Positions 15,245-23,162 of a stretch of 42,649 nt of DNA are shown here, piece after piece. Every line of letters starts with the position of its first letter. Position 1 is the first letter of the stretch. The notes below the pieces were generated by a model that worked only from the letters and a program-made list of their open reading frames with translations, did no database searches and was not told the origin of the DNA. The translations under genes were made by a program, and so were the position numbers. This DNA comes from Phycisphaerales bacterium (GTDB lineage: Bacteria > Planctomycetota > Phycisphaerae > Phycisphaerales > SM1A02): assembly GCA_009691805.1 (NCBI GenBank), contig SIAK01000019.1, forward strand, positions 1-42,649, written 5' to 3'.

Positions 15245-17349
15245 GAACGCGATTGACGCAAACTATTCGCGATGACGAGGAATGAACTCACGCTCATCGC
15301 GAGCGCGGCGATCATCGGATCGGTCATGCGATGGATGAGAGGATAGAGCGCGCCTGCTGCGATCGGAATCGCAATGAGGTTGTAGCCAAATGCAAGCGCG
15401 AGATTCTGTCGAATAGTTTTCGACAACGTCTGCGCGATGCTTCGCGCGCGCAAGACGAGCGTCACATCTCGACGGAGCAGTTGAATCGATGAGGCAGCGG
15501 ACGCCGCATCCGAAGCGCCTTGCACGGCGATGCCAACATCGGCGGTGAGCAACGCGGCGGTGTCATTCACGCCATCGCCGATGAATGCAACGACGCGTCC
15601 GTCGCGACGGAGTGCCGCGATGAGCGCGGATTTTTCTTGCGGAAGCAGGTTCGCGCGAACTTCCATGGACGAGGCTGGAATGCCGGCAGCACGAAGGAAC
15701 TCCGCGCCACCACTTGCGTTGTCGCCAGTCGCGAGCACCGTCTGCACTCCGGACGCGCGCAGCGAATCAATGACGTGCTTCGCGTGCTCGGCGGGCGCGT
15801 CTTGCAAGCGAAGCGTCGCCGCGAATACTCCATCGATGACGACAAACACTCGCGTCCCTTCGCCTTCAGGGAGCGCGTCGTTTGTCGCACTCTGCGCGAG
15901 CGCTCGACTTCCGACGACGACGCGCTTTCCATCGACGATCGCGCGAACGCCACGACCAGCCACACTTTCGAAGTCCATCGCCGGCGAGCACTCGATGCCA
16001 CGCGCTTTCGCGTAGGAAACAAGCGACTTCGCCGCAGGATGCGCGCTGCCGACTTCTGCGCTTGCCGCGAGCATCAGGACTTCGTGTTCATCCATGGAGG
16101 GACGCACTTCAACAGTCGCGATGCTTGGACGACCGTCGCTCAGCGTGCCTGTCTTGTCAAAGACGAAGAGATCCGCGCGCGTCAGTCGCTCCATCACGCT
16201 CACGTCACGAAACAGAATGCCTTCGCGAGCAGCGCGACCTGCAGCGACGGTCACCGCCATCGGAGTCGCAAGACCGAGCGCGCACGGACACGCAACGACG
16301 ACAACTGCAATGAACGCGGAGAGCGCGTTCGCTGCGGCATCCGTGCTGCCAAGCATCAGCCACGCGCCCGCCGCAGCGCACGCGATCAACAGCACGACAG
16401 GCACGAAGATCGCACTGATCGAATCCGCGAGATCTTGTGCGGGAGTCTTCGAGTTCTGCGCCGTCATCACACATTTCGCAATGCCCGCAAGAAATCCATC
16501 GTTTCCGCTCGCACTCGCAGTGACCACAAGCGTGCCTTCAATGTTCAGCGCACCTCCGATGACCGCATCGCCCTGTGCGCGCCGTTTCGGCAGCGGTTCC
16601 CCGGTGAGCAGCGATTCATCCACCGAACTTTCGCCACTTTGCACAACACCATCGAGCGCGATGCGATCGCCGGGGCGCACACGAAACTGCATGCCAGCGG
16701 TGACATCTTGCAGCGCGACCTGCGTTTCTCTTTGTTGCGCGTCGAGGACGCTGACCATGTTGGGCGCGAGTGCAAGCACGCAACGCAACGCGTCGCCCGT
16801 CGCGCGTGTCGAGCGCGCTTCAAGCCATTGTCCAAAGAGCGCGAGTGTCGCAATGACTGCGGCAGCTTCAAAGTAGAGCGGCGGGTGTCCGTGATGGAAG
16901 AGTGCGTGAGGGACGGTGGAGGGAAGGAGAGTGGACCATGCGCTCACCGCGAGGCTCGCAAGAATGCCGAGCGAAAGCAGCGTGAACATGTTCAACCGTC
17001 GCGCGAGCACACTGCGCGCGCCGCGAAGGAGCAGAATGCGCGCGGGAACAAACGCAACGATGCACGCAGGAATGCCGAGGCTCACGCTCCACCACGCGCC
17101 GAAGGATTCGCGAATCTCGAGCGTCGGTGCGAGATCCGCAGTCATCGCGAGGGCGAGTACGGGCGCGGACAGGAGTGCGCTGATCAAGCATCGCCGCCGC
17201 GCAACGCGCGTCTCTTCCCTCGAATGATCCTCCGCACCAAGGCGAAACGCCTGCACGAGCGCCATGCCGCAAACTCCGCAATCTCCCGCTGTCGGTCGCT
17301 CTTGCCCTGGGCACATCGGGCAGTAGTAGGAGTTCGCGGCAGTGCTCAT
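15235..17349 (-). CDS. copA: Copper-type P1B ATPase with N-terminal heavy-metal-binding domain
   Basis: A 704-aa heavy-metal exporting ATPase. The N-terminus has no HMA domain; instead YYCPMCPGQERPTAGDCGVC is a short zinc-ribbon-like metal-binding domain (PF19335 type), with CPMC in place of the usual CPMHP. After several membrane helices come LTGEPLPK (actuator), the ion-binding CPC in VVACPCALGLATP, the phosphorylation site DKTGT, the SAHPAA histidine-proline motif, the ATP site and GDGVNDTAAL. CPC with this overall layout indicates Cu(I) or Ag(I) export. It is monocistronic and divergent from the FAD monooxygenase (57 nt), and its 3' end overlaps the DUF1080 gene. It may work with the RND pump at 34759-37926 (inference). 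Confidence 0.94.
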   Translation of the reverse strand: MSTAANSYYCPMCPGQERPTAGDCGVCGMALVQAFRLGAEDHSREETRVARRRCLISALLSAPVLALAMTADLAPTLEIRESFGAWWSVSLGIPACIVAFVPARILLLRGARSVLARRLNMFTLLSLGILASLAVSAWSTLLPSTVPHALFHHGHPPLYFEAAAVIATLALFGQWLEARSTRATGDALRCVLALAPNMVSVLDAQQRETQVALQDVTAGMQFRVRPGDRIALDGVVQSGESSVDESLLTGEPLPKRRAQGDAVIGGALNIEGTLVVTASASGNDGFLAGIAKCVMTAQNSKTPAQDLADSISAIFVPVVLLIACAAAGAWLMLGSTDAAANALSAFIAVVVVACPCALGLATPMAVTVAAGRAAREGILFRDVSVMERLTRADLFVFDKTGTLSDGRPSIATVEVRPSMDEHEVLMLAASAEVGSAHPAAKSLVSYAKARGIECSPAMDFESVAGRGVRAIVDGKRVVVGSRALAQSATNDALPEGEGTRVFVVIDGVFAATLRLQDAPAEHAKHVIDSLRASGVQTVLATGDNASGGAEFLRAAGIPASSMEVRANLLPQEKSALIAALRRDGRVVAFIGDGVNDTAALLTADVGIAVQGASDAASAASSIQLLRRDVTLVLRARSIAQTLSKTIRQNLALAFGYNLIAIPIAAGALYPLIHRMTDPMIAALAMSVSSFLVIANSLRQSRSHH

Positions 17350-17406
17350 CGTGGCGCCATGCTATGCGCATTGATGCGACGAACGTTGCGCGCGGCGCGA
17401 AGTAGT

Positions 17407-19059
17407 ATGCGCTTCAGCATGGATGCTCTTGAAACAGATGTGATCATCGCGGGCGCGGGTCCAGTTGGACTCAGCCTTGCGCTCGCCCTCGAGTCGCGTG
17501 GTACGCGCGCCATTGTGTTTGAATCGAACACGGAGCCTGCGACAACTTCGCGCGCGTTGGCGATTTGGTCGAGGACGTGGGAACACTTCGAAGCACTCGG
17601 ACTCGATGTGCCTGCAGCAACGCAGGGCGCGGTCGCAGTTTCTGGCGCTCGTCTCTACGCGCATGATGGAAGCAGCGCGCGTGAACTTTCTGAACTTTCA
17701 TTTGATGACGCGCCAAGCCAACATGGGATGGGCGTGTGCATGCCACAGACGGAGACGGAGCGCATGCTGCTCGACGCGTGTGCGGCGCGCGGCATTGAGA
17801 TTCAGCGTGGTCGCACTTTGAAGAGCGCGTTTGATCGCGGCGATGCAACGGAGTGCGTGATCGCGGGCGCGCATGGCGATCAACTTGTTCGCGCCGCGTA
17901 CACGGTGGGTTGCGACGGTGCGCACAGCACTATTCGACACGGAATGCACGTGGAGTTTCAAGGCGAGGGATTGCAGGAACGATTCGTGCTCGCGGATCTG
18001 AAACTTGATTTCGGTGGCGCGCCGCAACAAGGAGTGCTGCGCGTGATTTGGCACGCCGAAGGAGTGGTGGCGTTCATTCCCGTGCGCGCTGGCATCTGGC
18101 GCGTCTTCGCGAGTACCGGAACCGTCACGGGAAACAACACGCGCGCAGTTTCCTTGGATGAGGTGATGGAAATTCTCGCGCGCCGCGCCCACGGCGTCAT
18201 GCCGGATGGTCCGCTGCCTACAAGTGCAGAGTGGCTCTCGGAGTTTTACGTGCAAGAACGCGTCGCGTCATGCTTTCGCGAAGGGCGCATTTTTCTCGCA
18301 GGAGATGCTGCGCACGTGCATAGTCCGGTTGGCGGACAAGGCATGAATGCGGGCATCGAAGACGCGATGAATCTCGCGTGGAAACTCGACCTCGTGCGCC
18401 GCGGTAGCGCGCGTGACGAACTTCTTGATACGTATGACGCGGAACGTCGTCGCGCAGTCGAGCGCATCGTTCGCTCGACCGCTGTTGCGCTCAGACTTGC
18501 GTTAGGAAAGCCGCGCGTGCTTGCTCGATTGCGGAATTGGGTTGTGCCTTTCGTGCTGCAAAGCCGAGGAGTGCGTGCGCGACTGCGCGACAGCGTCTCG
18601 CAACTTTCGCTCAGTTACTCGCGCGGACCACTCGCGAAGGCTGCTGCGCGGGCAGGAAAACTGCGAGCGGGAGCGCGATTTCCAAACCTCGTCGCCGTGG
18701 ATGAGACCGGCGTGCATTGTCCACTGCAATCGTTGTTGACGTACAAGCGATTTCTTGCGCTTGGTTGGGAGGATGCGCAACATGTTGGCGGCGCGTTCTC
18801 CTCTATTCAGAGCATGATGACCGCATTGCCCGAACGATTACGCAGCCAGACGCAATCGCAGTTGCTGTCGAGCACCGCGCAGGGATCGGGCGGGATGTCG
18901 ATGCTGCATGATCGATCGGGTGGAGCCGTCGCAGCGCTCGGCGGCGGTGCGGGGGCACTCTTGGTTCGACCCGATGGCTACGTCGCTGCGGTCTCGCACG
19001 ATGGCGACAGCAGCGATGTTGCGCGGTTTTTGCGCGATGCGTCCCTCGTCAATGCTTGA
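17407..19059 (+). CDS. FAD-dependent aromatic-type monooxygenase
   Basis: A 550-aa flavoprotein of the class A hydroxylase family (PheA/TfdB/MhpA type). Visible are the dinucleotide-binding GAGPVGLSLALALESRG near the N-terminus, the DG motif CDGAHSTIR, and the second FAD motif GRIFLAGDAAHVHSPVGGQG with MNAGIEDAMNLAWKL. The C-terminal 130 residues (LRAGARFPNL, ALLVRPDGYVAAVS) match the thioredoxin-like tail of these enzymes. It would hydroxylate a phenolic or polycyclic substrate with NAD(P)H and oxygen; the substrate is unknown. Start 17407 gives MRFSMDALETDVIIAG; ATG 17419 is equally possible. The frame is open far upstream, but that part is antisense to the ATPase gene. No ring-cleavage genes are nearby. 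Confidence 0.9.
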   Translation: MRFSMDALETDVIIAGAGPVGLSLALALESRGTRAIVFESNTEPATTSRALAIWSRTWEHFEALGLDVPAATQGAVAVSGARLYAHDGSSARELSELSFDDAPSQHGMGVCMPQTETERMLLDACAARGIEIQRGRTLKSAFDRGDATECVIAGAHGDQLVRAAYTVGCDGAHSTIRHGMHVEFQGEGLQERFVLADLKLDFGGAPQQGVLRVIWHAEGVVAFIPVRAGIWRVFASTGTVTGNNTRAVSLDEVMEILARRAHGVMPDGPLPTSAEWLSEFYVQERVASCFREGRIFLAGDAAHVHSPVGGQGMNAGIEDAMNLAWKLDLVRRGSARDELLDTYDAERRRAVERIVRSTAVALRLALGKPRVLARLRNWVVPFVLQSRGVRARLRDSVSQLSLSYSRGPLAKAAARAGKLRAGARFPNLVAVDETGVHCPLQSLLTYKRFLALGWEDAQHVGGAFSSIQSMMTALPERLRSQTQSQLLSSTAQGSGGMSMLHDRSGGAVAALGGGAGALLVRPDGYVAAVSHDGDSSDVARFLRDASLVNA

Positions 19060-19079
19060 GATGTGCGCGATTGCGGAAT

Positions 19080-19132
19080 GGAAAAATTATCTGAATTTTC
19101 CTTACCGAAAAAAGGAAGCATTCATTTGCTTC
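19080..19132. promoter_or_regulatory. AT-rich region with two inverted repeats upstream of the HTH-TPR regulator
   Basis: The 157 nt between 19060 and 19216 is strikingly AT-rich against its surroundings. It contains an imperfect inverted repeat, GGAAAAATT (19080-19088) with GAATTTTCC (19093-19101), and a perfect 6-bp one, GAAGCA (19115-19120) with TGCTTC (19127-19132). These lie 85-140 nt before the regulator start and could be operator half-sites or promoter elements. The first could also weakly end the monooxygenase transcript. The function is inferred from position only. Confidence 0.4.
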
Positions 19133-19216
19133 GGCTTTGAAGTGGGGTAAAAGTGTAAACGGCACGGGGCAAGTGCCTGATTCGGCGTATCAGAAACGCC
19201 GGCTCGGAGTGTACAG

Positions 19217-20467
19217 ATGGCCAGTGTGATTCGACGGAAGCAACGAATCGACCGGTTCGTTGATCTCGCACGCGTGTATCGAGGTTGGAACAAGTCAGAA
19301 ACTTTTGAAGCGCTCGGGCGCGAGTCAGGCAAAGTGACGCCGGAGAGCGGGAACCCGAAGCTTGATCTTCTGGTTCGCTTGGCGGATGCGCTCGATTGGG
19401 GCATCGGCGATGTGGCGGAAAGCGTTTGGCAAGCGGAAGAGTCGGTGGGTGAAGTTGGAACGCGGTCATTCGCGGAACTTGATAAAGAAGCGCGCGCGCT
19501 GCATCGCGCGGGCGAGTATCGACAACTTGTGACGCACGCAGCGATGATGCGACAGTGTGCGCGAAGTTCGACGGAGCGAGCGATCGCAGCGAATCGGATG
19601 GCGGGCGGATACGACGGATTGGGGTGGTATGTCCGCATGCTCGAGTGCGTGCAAGAGGGGCTTGCTGAGCCTTCTCTCCCGCGTGATCTTCGGCTCATGC
19701 TCTTGGTGAATCTGGCAAACGTGCGTTACTCGCTGTGGAATCTGCACGAAGCGCGTGCGATCGCGAGCGACATCCTGGATCGATTCGCGCACTTCGCTCC
19801 GATGGGTCGTCTGGAGCGTGTTGCGCGAGCATTCGCCTGGAGCGTTCGTGGAAATGCGCAGCGGAGATTGCTCTGGAACGCGGACGAACCGTTTGAACAC
19901 ACCGTTGATGCGGCGAGCACCGATCTTCGCAAAGCGCAGCACGAGTACGAAGCACTTGCGCTCGAGTTTGATGATTCGCACTATAAGGCGCTCGCAAATA
20001 CATGTCGTGGAGCAATCCTCGAACTCGATGTGGCGTCAGGCCAGGTCGAAGAGGATGTGGCAATTGCTGAAATCGTGAGTGCTCTCGATCAAGTCGTCGA
20101 TGTTGACAACTTCCCTAGGGGTGAGCTCTTGGAGAGTTGGGGTTGGTGGTCGATCTTTGGTTGCAACATTGCGTTGCGGTCCGCGCAGTCGATGAAGTTC
20201 CAACAAGAGCTCGCGATCTGCACCAACAAGGCTGCGGAGATTGCTGAGCGCCTCGACAACTGGGCGATGCGTGAGCGTGCGTTCACTATGGAACACTTCC
20301 GTTCCGAGCGACCGACTCCCGAAGGCATCAGCTCGCAACCTTGGACACTGGACGCGGAAGATATTCGCGTCCTCGCAGGCGCGATGGGTCGATTCCCGCA
20401 CTTCCGTCCAACGGGTTGGGCGATTCTTGAGCGTGCGGGTGCATTGTCGGAATGTTCGAGCGACTGA
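19217..20467 (+). CDS. Helix-turn-helix protein with TPR-like helical body
   Basis: A 416-aa cytoplasmic protein with no signal or membrane segment. Residues about 8-70 look like a Cro/C1-type DNA-binding domain: IDRFVDLARVYRGWNKSETF, then a degenerate recognition-helix region and PKLDLLVRLADALDWGIGDV, which is the usual fifth-helix pattern. The remaining 340 residues are almost all helical, with TPR-like periodicity (RALHRAGEYRQLVTHAAMMR, LLVNLANVRYSLWNLHEARA, KAAEIAERLDNWAMRERAFT). This HTH-plus-TPR layout is that of the RRNPP peptide receptors (Rap, PlcR, PrgX, ComR). A small exported protein follows after 95 nt on the same strand, before a terminator. Function as a regulator is inferred; peptide sensing is a hypothesis. 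Confidence 0.75.
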   Translation: MASVIRRKQRIDRFVDLARVYRGWNKSETFEALGRESGKVTPESGNPKLDLLVRLADALDWGIGDVAESVWQAEESVGEVGTRSFAELDKEARALHRAGEYRQLVTHAAMMRQCARSSTERAIAANRMAGGYDGLGWYVRMLECVQEGLAEPSLPRDLRLMLLVNLANVRYSLWNLHEARAIASDILDRFAHFAPMGRLERVARAFAWSVRGNAQRRLLWNADEPFEHTVDAASTDLRKAQHEYEALALEFDDSHYKALANTCRGAILELDVASGQVEEDVAIAEIVSALDQVVDVDNFPRGELLESWGWWSIFGCNIALRSAQSMKFQQELAICTNKAAEIAERLDNWAMRERAFTMEHFRSERPTPEGISSQPWTLDAEDIRVLAGAMGRFPHFRPTGWAILERAGALSECSSD

Positions 20468-20537
20468 AAGTCGTCTGTCGCAAGAAGAAGTTTTCGACGA
20501 TATGTTTTAGATGCAGAGTTCGATTCATCAATAACTA

Positions 20538-20547
20538 CTCAATTGAG
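20538..20547. promoter_or_regulatory. 10-bp palindrome upstream of the small exported protein
   Basis: CTCAATTGAG is a perfect palindrome 15 nt before the ATG at 20563, in an AT-rich 95-nt gap between the HTH-TPR gene and the small ORF. It could be an operator for the adjacent regulator. A 10-bp palindrome can occur by chance, so confidence is low. Confidence 0.3.
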
Positions 20548-20562
20548 AGAAATGGTTTCCTC

Positions 20563-20889
20563 ATGAACAATCGAAGTATTGAAAAGCACTTGAGCTCGGC
20601 GCGCGCAACCCCGCGCCGCACGGGTGTCATGCTCACCATGCTTGCTGCGTGCCTCCTCTCGCTCGTCATTGCAGGGCGCGCCTCCGCTGAAGGTATGTGG
20701 GTGCCGAAAGACCTCAAGGTCTTCATCTCCTGGCTGATGACGAAAGACGAGGCGACAGCGCAGGAGCAATTCGTGATGGCCTACATCGCGCAAAATCCGA
20801 TTCCGCTCTTGTGGTCATCCTCAATGCAGGAAGAGATTCGCAGGATGTACCAGGTGTGGAAAGAAGGACCGACGGACTTGGCGGACTGA
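20563..20889 (+). CDS. Small exported protein of 108 aa next to the HTH-TPR regulator
   Basis: It starts MNNRSIEKHLSSARATPRRTG and has a clear Sec-type signal: basic N-region, hydrophobic core VMLTMLAACLLSLVIAG, and a predicted signal-peptidase site after RASA (residue 42). The mature part is about 66 residues, Trp- and Met-rich (MWVPKDLKVFISWLMTKD, FVMAYIAQNPIPLLW), predicted helical, and ends EGPTDLAD. There are no Cys residues after the cleavage site. No family was recognised. A longer in-frame start at 20452 overlaps the regulator gene and would bury the signal peptide, so it was rejected. Position between the regulator and a strong terminator suggests co-transcription. It could be a secreted signal precursor, a small toxin-like or envelope protein, or an unrelated exported protein. 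Confidence 0.7.
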   Translation: MNNRSIEKHLSSARATPRRTGVMLTMLAACLLSLVIAGRASAEGMWVPKDLKVFISWLMTKDEATAQEQFVMAYIAQNPIPLLWSSSMQEEIRRMYQVWKEGPTDLAD

Positions 20890-20918
20890 CCCGCGGGTTC
20901 ATGCAGCGGTGATCGATA

Positions 20919-20966
20919 GGGAGAGCCGAGGCCTCAGGCTGTCGGCTCTCCCGTCGTTTCATTTTT
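20919..20966 (+). terminator. Rho-independent-type terminator after the small exported protein
   Basis: An 11-bp perfect stem, GGGAGAGCCGA (20919-20929) and TCGGCTCTCCC (20942-20952), encloses a 12-nt loop and is followed by a T-rich stretch GTCGTTTCATTTTTG. It lies about 30 nt after the stop codon of the small protein, so it would close the regulator/small-protein transcript. Confidence 0.85.
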
Positions 20967-20974
20967 GATTGCGC

Positions 20975-21066
20975 GCGCTTCGCAGTGATTTCAAGCGCCT
21001 CGCATTGACTTCAAGCACCTCGCATTGACTTCAAGCACCTCGCTCTGCTTTCGCGCGCCTCGCTGG
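20975..21066 (+). repeat. Tandem 20-bp repeat, about four and a half copies
   Basis: Units of the form GCRCCTCGCATTGACTTCAA start at about 20975, 20995, 21015, 21035 and (partial) 21055. The middle copies are nearly identical and the outer ones decay. The array fills the space between the terminator and the start of the CDF gene at 21098. Without unique spacers it is not a CRISPR array. It could be a protein-binding array or simply a minisatellite. Confidence 0.8.
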
Positions 21067-21097
21067 GCGCAATTGTTCTTTGCGCTAATCTTTCCTC

Positions 21098-22027
21098 GTG
21101 ACGACGAAATGGTCCACAACCACGGGCAAGCGCGGCGACACGATCGCGGCAAGCATTGCTGTCGCTGTGGGGCTTGTGGGATTTGGCCTCAAAGGCGCGG
21201 GGTGGATGTTGACTGGATCGGAGGCGATTTTTTCCGACGCGCTCGAATCCACGGTGAACATCGTTGCGAGCGTCGTCGCACTCGCGGCGATTCTGTACGC
21301 GCAGCGGCCGCCCGACAAGGAGCATCCTTACGGCCACGGCAAAGCGGAGTTCGCGAGCGCTGCACTTGAAGGTGTGATGATCGCCTTCGCTGGTGTTGTC
21401 GTGCTGATTCACGCGCTCGAAGGCATGGCGCGCGCGCGCCCTCCACTCGAACGCCTCGACATCGGACTCTGGCTTGTTGTCGCAAGCGCGGTGCTCAACG
21501 GAGTCACGGGTGGCGCGCTGCTGTGGTGGGGACGACACTCTGGATCTGCCGCACTTGTCGGCGATGGTCGGCATCTCCTCGCAGATCTCCTGACAACGAT
21601 GGGTGTTGTCGGCGCGCTGCTGCTCGTGCAGTGGACTGGATTGCTGTGGATCGATACAGCGACCGCTGTCTTGCTTGCGACGATCCTTGTGATCGTCGGC
21701 GGCCGACTCATTCGCGAGTCGCTCTCGTCGCTGCTCGAGCGTCAGGATGAAGGGGATCACGCAAAGTTGCGAGCGGTGCTTGAGCGCCATGCGCAGGGCG
21801 AGGATGCGGTGATCTGCTCCTTCGATTCACTTCGACATCGCCATGATGGGCGCGCGCACTGGATCGACATGCACTTACGCGTGCCTTCGAAACTCACCGT
21901 TTCACAGGGGCACGAGATTGCATCCATGGTCGAGCGCGAAGCGCTGCAAGCGGTCGGTGACGGAACCGCGACTGCGCACATTGAGCCCTGCGATGGACGG
22001 TGTGGTCGAGCGAGTTGTCGGAAGTAG
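21098..22027 (+). CDS. Cation diffusion facilitator (CDF) metal exporter
   Basis: A 309-aa inner-membrane protein starting at GTG 21098 (MTTKWSTTTGKRGDTIAASI). It has about six hydrophobic segments and the CDF signature: AIFSDALESTVNIVAS in helix two (metal ligands Asp, with Glu where many members have His), GHGKAEFASA after helix three and DGRHLLADLLTT in helix five (HxxxD). The C-terminal cytoplasmic domain includes IDMHLRVPSKLTVSQGHEIA and a Cys-rich end (CDGRCGRASCRK). It would export Zn(II), Fe(II) or a related divalent ion in exchange for protons; the metal cannot be fixed from motifs. It stands alone, convergent with the ene-reductase gene (13-nt gap). Confidence 0.92.
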   Translation: MTTKWSTTTGKRGDTIAASIAVAVGLVGFGLKGAGWMLTGSEAIFSDALESTVNIVASVVALAAILYAQRPPDKEHPYGHGKAEFASAALEGVMIAFAGVVVLIHALEGMARARPPLERLDIGLWLVVASAVLNGVTGGALLWWGRHSGSAALVGDGRHLLADLLTTMGVVGALLLVQWTGLLWIDTATAVLLATILVIVGGRLIRESLSSLLERQDEGDHAKLRAVLERHAQGEDAVICSFDSLRHRHDGRAHWIDMHLRVPSKLTVSQGHEIASMVEREALQAVGDGTATAHIEPCDGRCGRASCRK

Positions 22028-22040
22028 TCGCGCGGACGAT

Positions 22041-23162
22041 TTAGTCCCCTGCGTGCTGCATCGGCGCGTAATCCGTGTAACCCGTCGCGCCACTCCCATA
22101 CCACGTCGCTTGTTGCGGAGGCGTGATGGGCGCGCCAAGGCGATAGCGCAGCGGGAGATCAGGATTCGCAATGAACGGAACACCATACGCAACAAGATCC
22201 GAGAGTCCGCTGCGGATGGCAGCATCGCCAGTGATCGCGTCGTAACCGCCATTGATCATCATCGTTCCGTGGAAAGCCTCGCGAAGCAGGGGCGCAACCC
22301 GTGCGCATCCACTCGCGGGCGCGCTCGGCGATCCTTCGACACCTTCGAGGACATGCAGGTACGCGAGATGAAACTGATTGAGCATCGAAGCGACAGCGGG
22401 GAAGAGCTCGTGTGGATTGCTGTCACAAACATCATTGAAACGATTCGTTGGTGACAAGCGAACGCCCACGCGCGAGCATCCACATGCACGCACGACAGCT
22501 TCGGTCACTTCGCGAAGAAAGCGCATCCGACGCTCGATCGTTCCGCCGTATGCGTCCGTGCGTTGGTTCATACCATCGCGCAAGAATTGATCAATGAGGT
22601 AGCCGTTCGCCGCGTGAATCTCGACACCATCCGCGCCCGCGAGCATCGCATTGCGTGCAGCGATCGCGTACTCCTGCACGATGCTCGCAATCTCCTCTGT
22701 CGTGAGTGCGCGTGGTGCAACAAATGGAACGAGTGATCCATCGCGAATGCGAAGTTTCCCATTTGCCGTGACTGCTGAACTCGACACAGGTGTGCGTCCA
22801 TCAAGCCAATCTGGATGCGAGACGCGTCCAACATGCCACAGTTGAATGAACACCCGACCGCCAGACGCATGCACCGCGTCGGTGACAAGTTTCCAGCCTT
22901 CGACGTGCGCGTCGCTATGGAGCCCTGGAGTTCCCGCGTAGCCAACACCCATAGGCGAGATTTGCGTGGCTTCGGTGATGATGATCGCCGCGGACGCGCG
23001 TTGCGCATAGTAAAGCGCATGCAGCGCACTCGGCACGCGATCGACGCCCGTGCGGCAGCGCGTGAGCGGGGCGAGCGCGATGCGATGCGGCAGCGTGAGT
23101 GCACCGAGTGCGTGCGGTGAAAACAAATGTGCGTCGCTCGTCGTCGTCATATCTGTGCTCAT
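22041..23162 (-). CDS. Old Yellow Enzyme family ene-reductase
   Basis: A 373-aa FMN enzyme, start MSTDMTTTSDAHLFSPHALG. It has the OYE barrel landmarks: RIALAPLTRCRTG, TEATQISPMGVGYAGTPGL, FIQLWHVGRVSHPDWLDG, the ANGYLIDQFLRDGMNQRTDAYGG segment with the substrate-binding His-Ala-Ala-Asn, and the phosphate-binding MINGGYDAITGDAAI. It reduces activated C=C bonds of enals, enones, or nitro compounds and nitrate esters with NAD(P)H. The ATG at 23162 overlaps the stop of the upstream gene by four bases (ATGA), implying translational coupling. The pairing with a periplasmic binding protein is unusual. Twenty-four extra in-frame codons upstream lie inside that gene and were not used. Confidence 0.92.
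   Translation of the reverse strand: MSTDMTTTSDAHLFSPHALGALTLPHRIALAPLTRCRTGVDRVPSALHALYYAQRASAAIIITEATQISPMGVGYAGTPGLHSDAHVEGWKLVTDAVHASGGRVFIQLWHVGRVSHPDWLDGRTPVSSSAVTANGKLRIRDGSLVPFVAPRALTTEEIASIVQEYAIAARNAMLAGADGVEIHAANGYLIDQFLRDGMNQRTDAYGGTIERRMRFLREVTEAVVRACGCSRVGVRLSPTNRFNDVCDSNPHELFPAVASMLNQFHLAYLHVLEGVEGSPSAPASGCARVAPLLREAFHGTMMINGGYDAITGDAAIRSGLSDLVAYGVPFIANPDLPLRYRLGAPITPPQQATWYGSGATGYTDYAPMQHAGD

Noticed and set aside
15520-17406. Open frame upstream of the FAD monooxygenase that would make an 1179-aa protein
   Set aside because: This part is antisense to the P1B ATPase and has no recognisable domain. The flavoprotein proper begins at 17407 or 17419 with its FAD-binding motif.
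20452-20562. Upstream extension of the small exported protein
   Set aside because: It overlaps the end of the HTH-TPR gene and would place about 37 residues before the signal peptide.
20975-21066. Possible CRISPR array
   Set aside because: The 20-bp units are directly adjacent with no unique spacers, and no cas genes are present.
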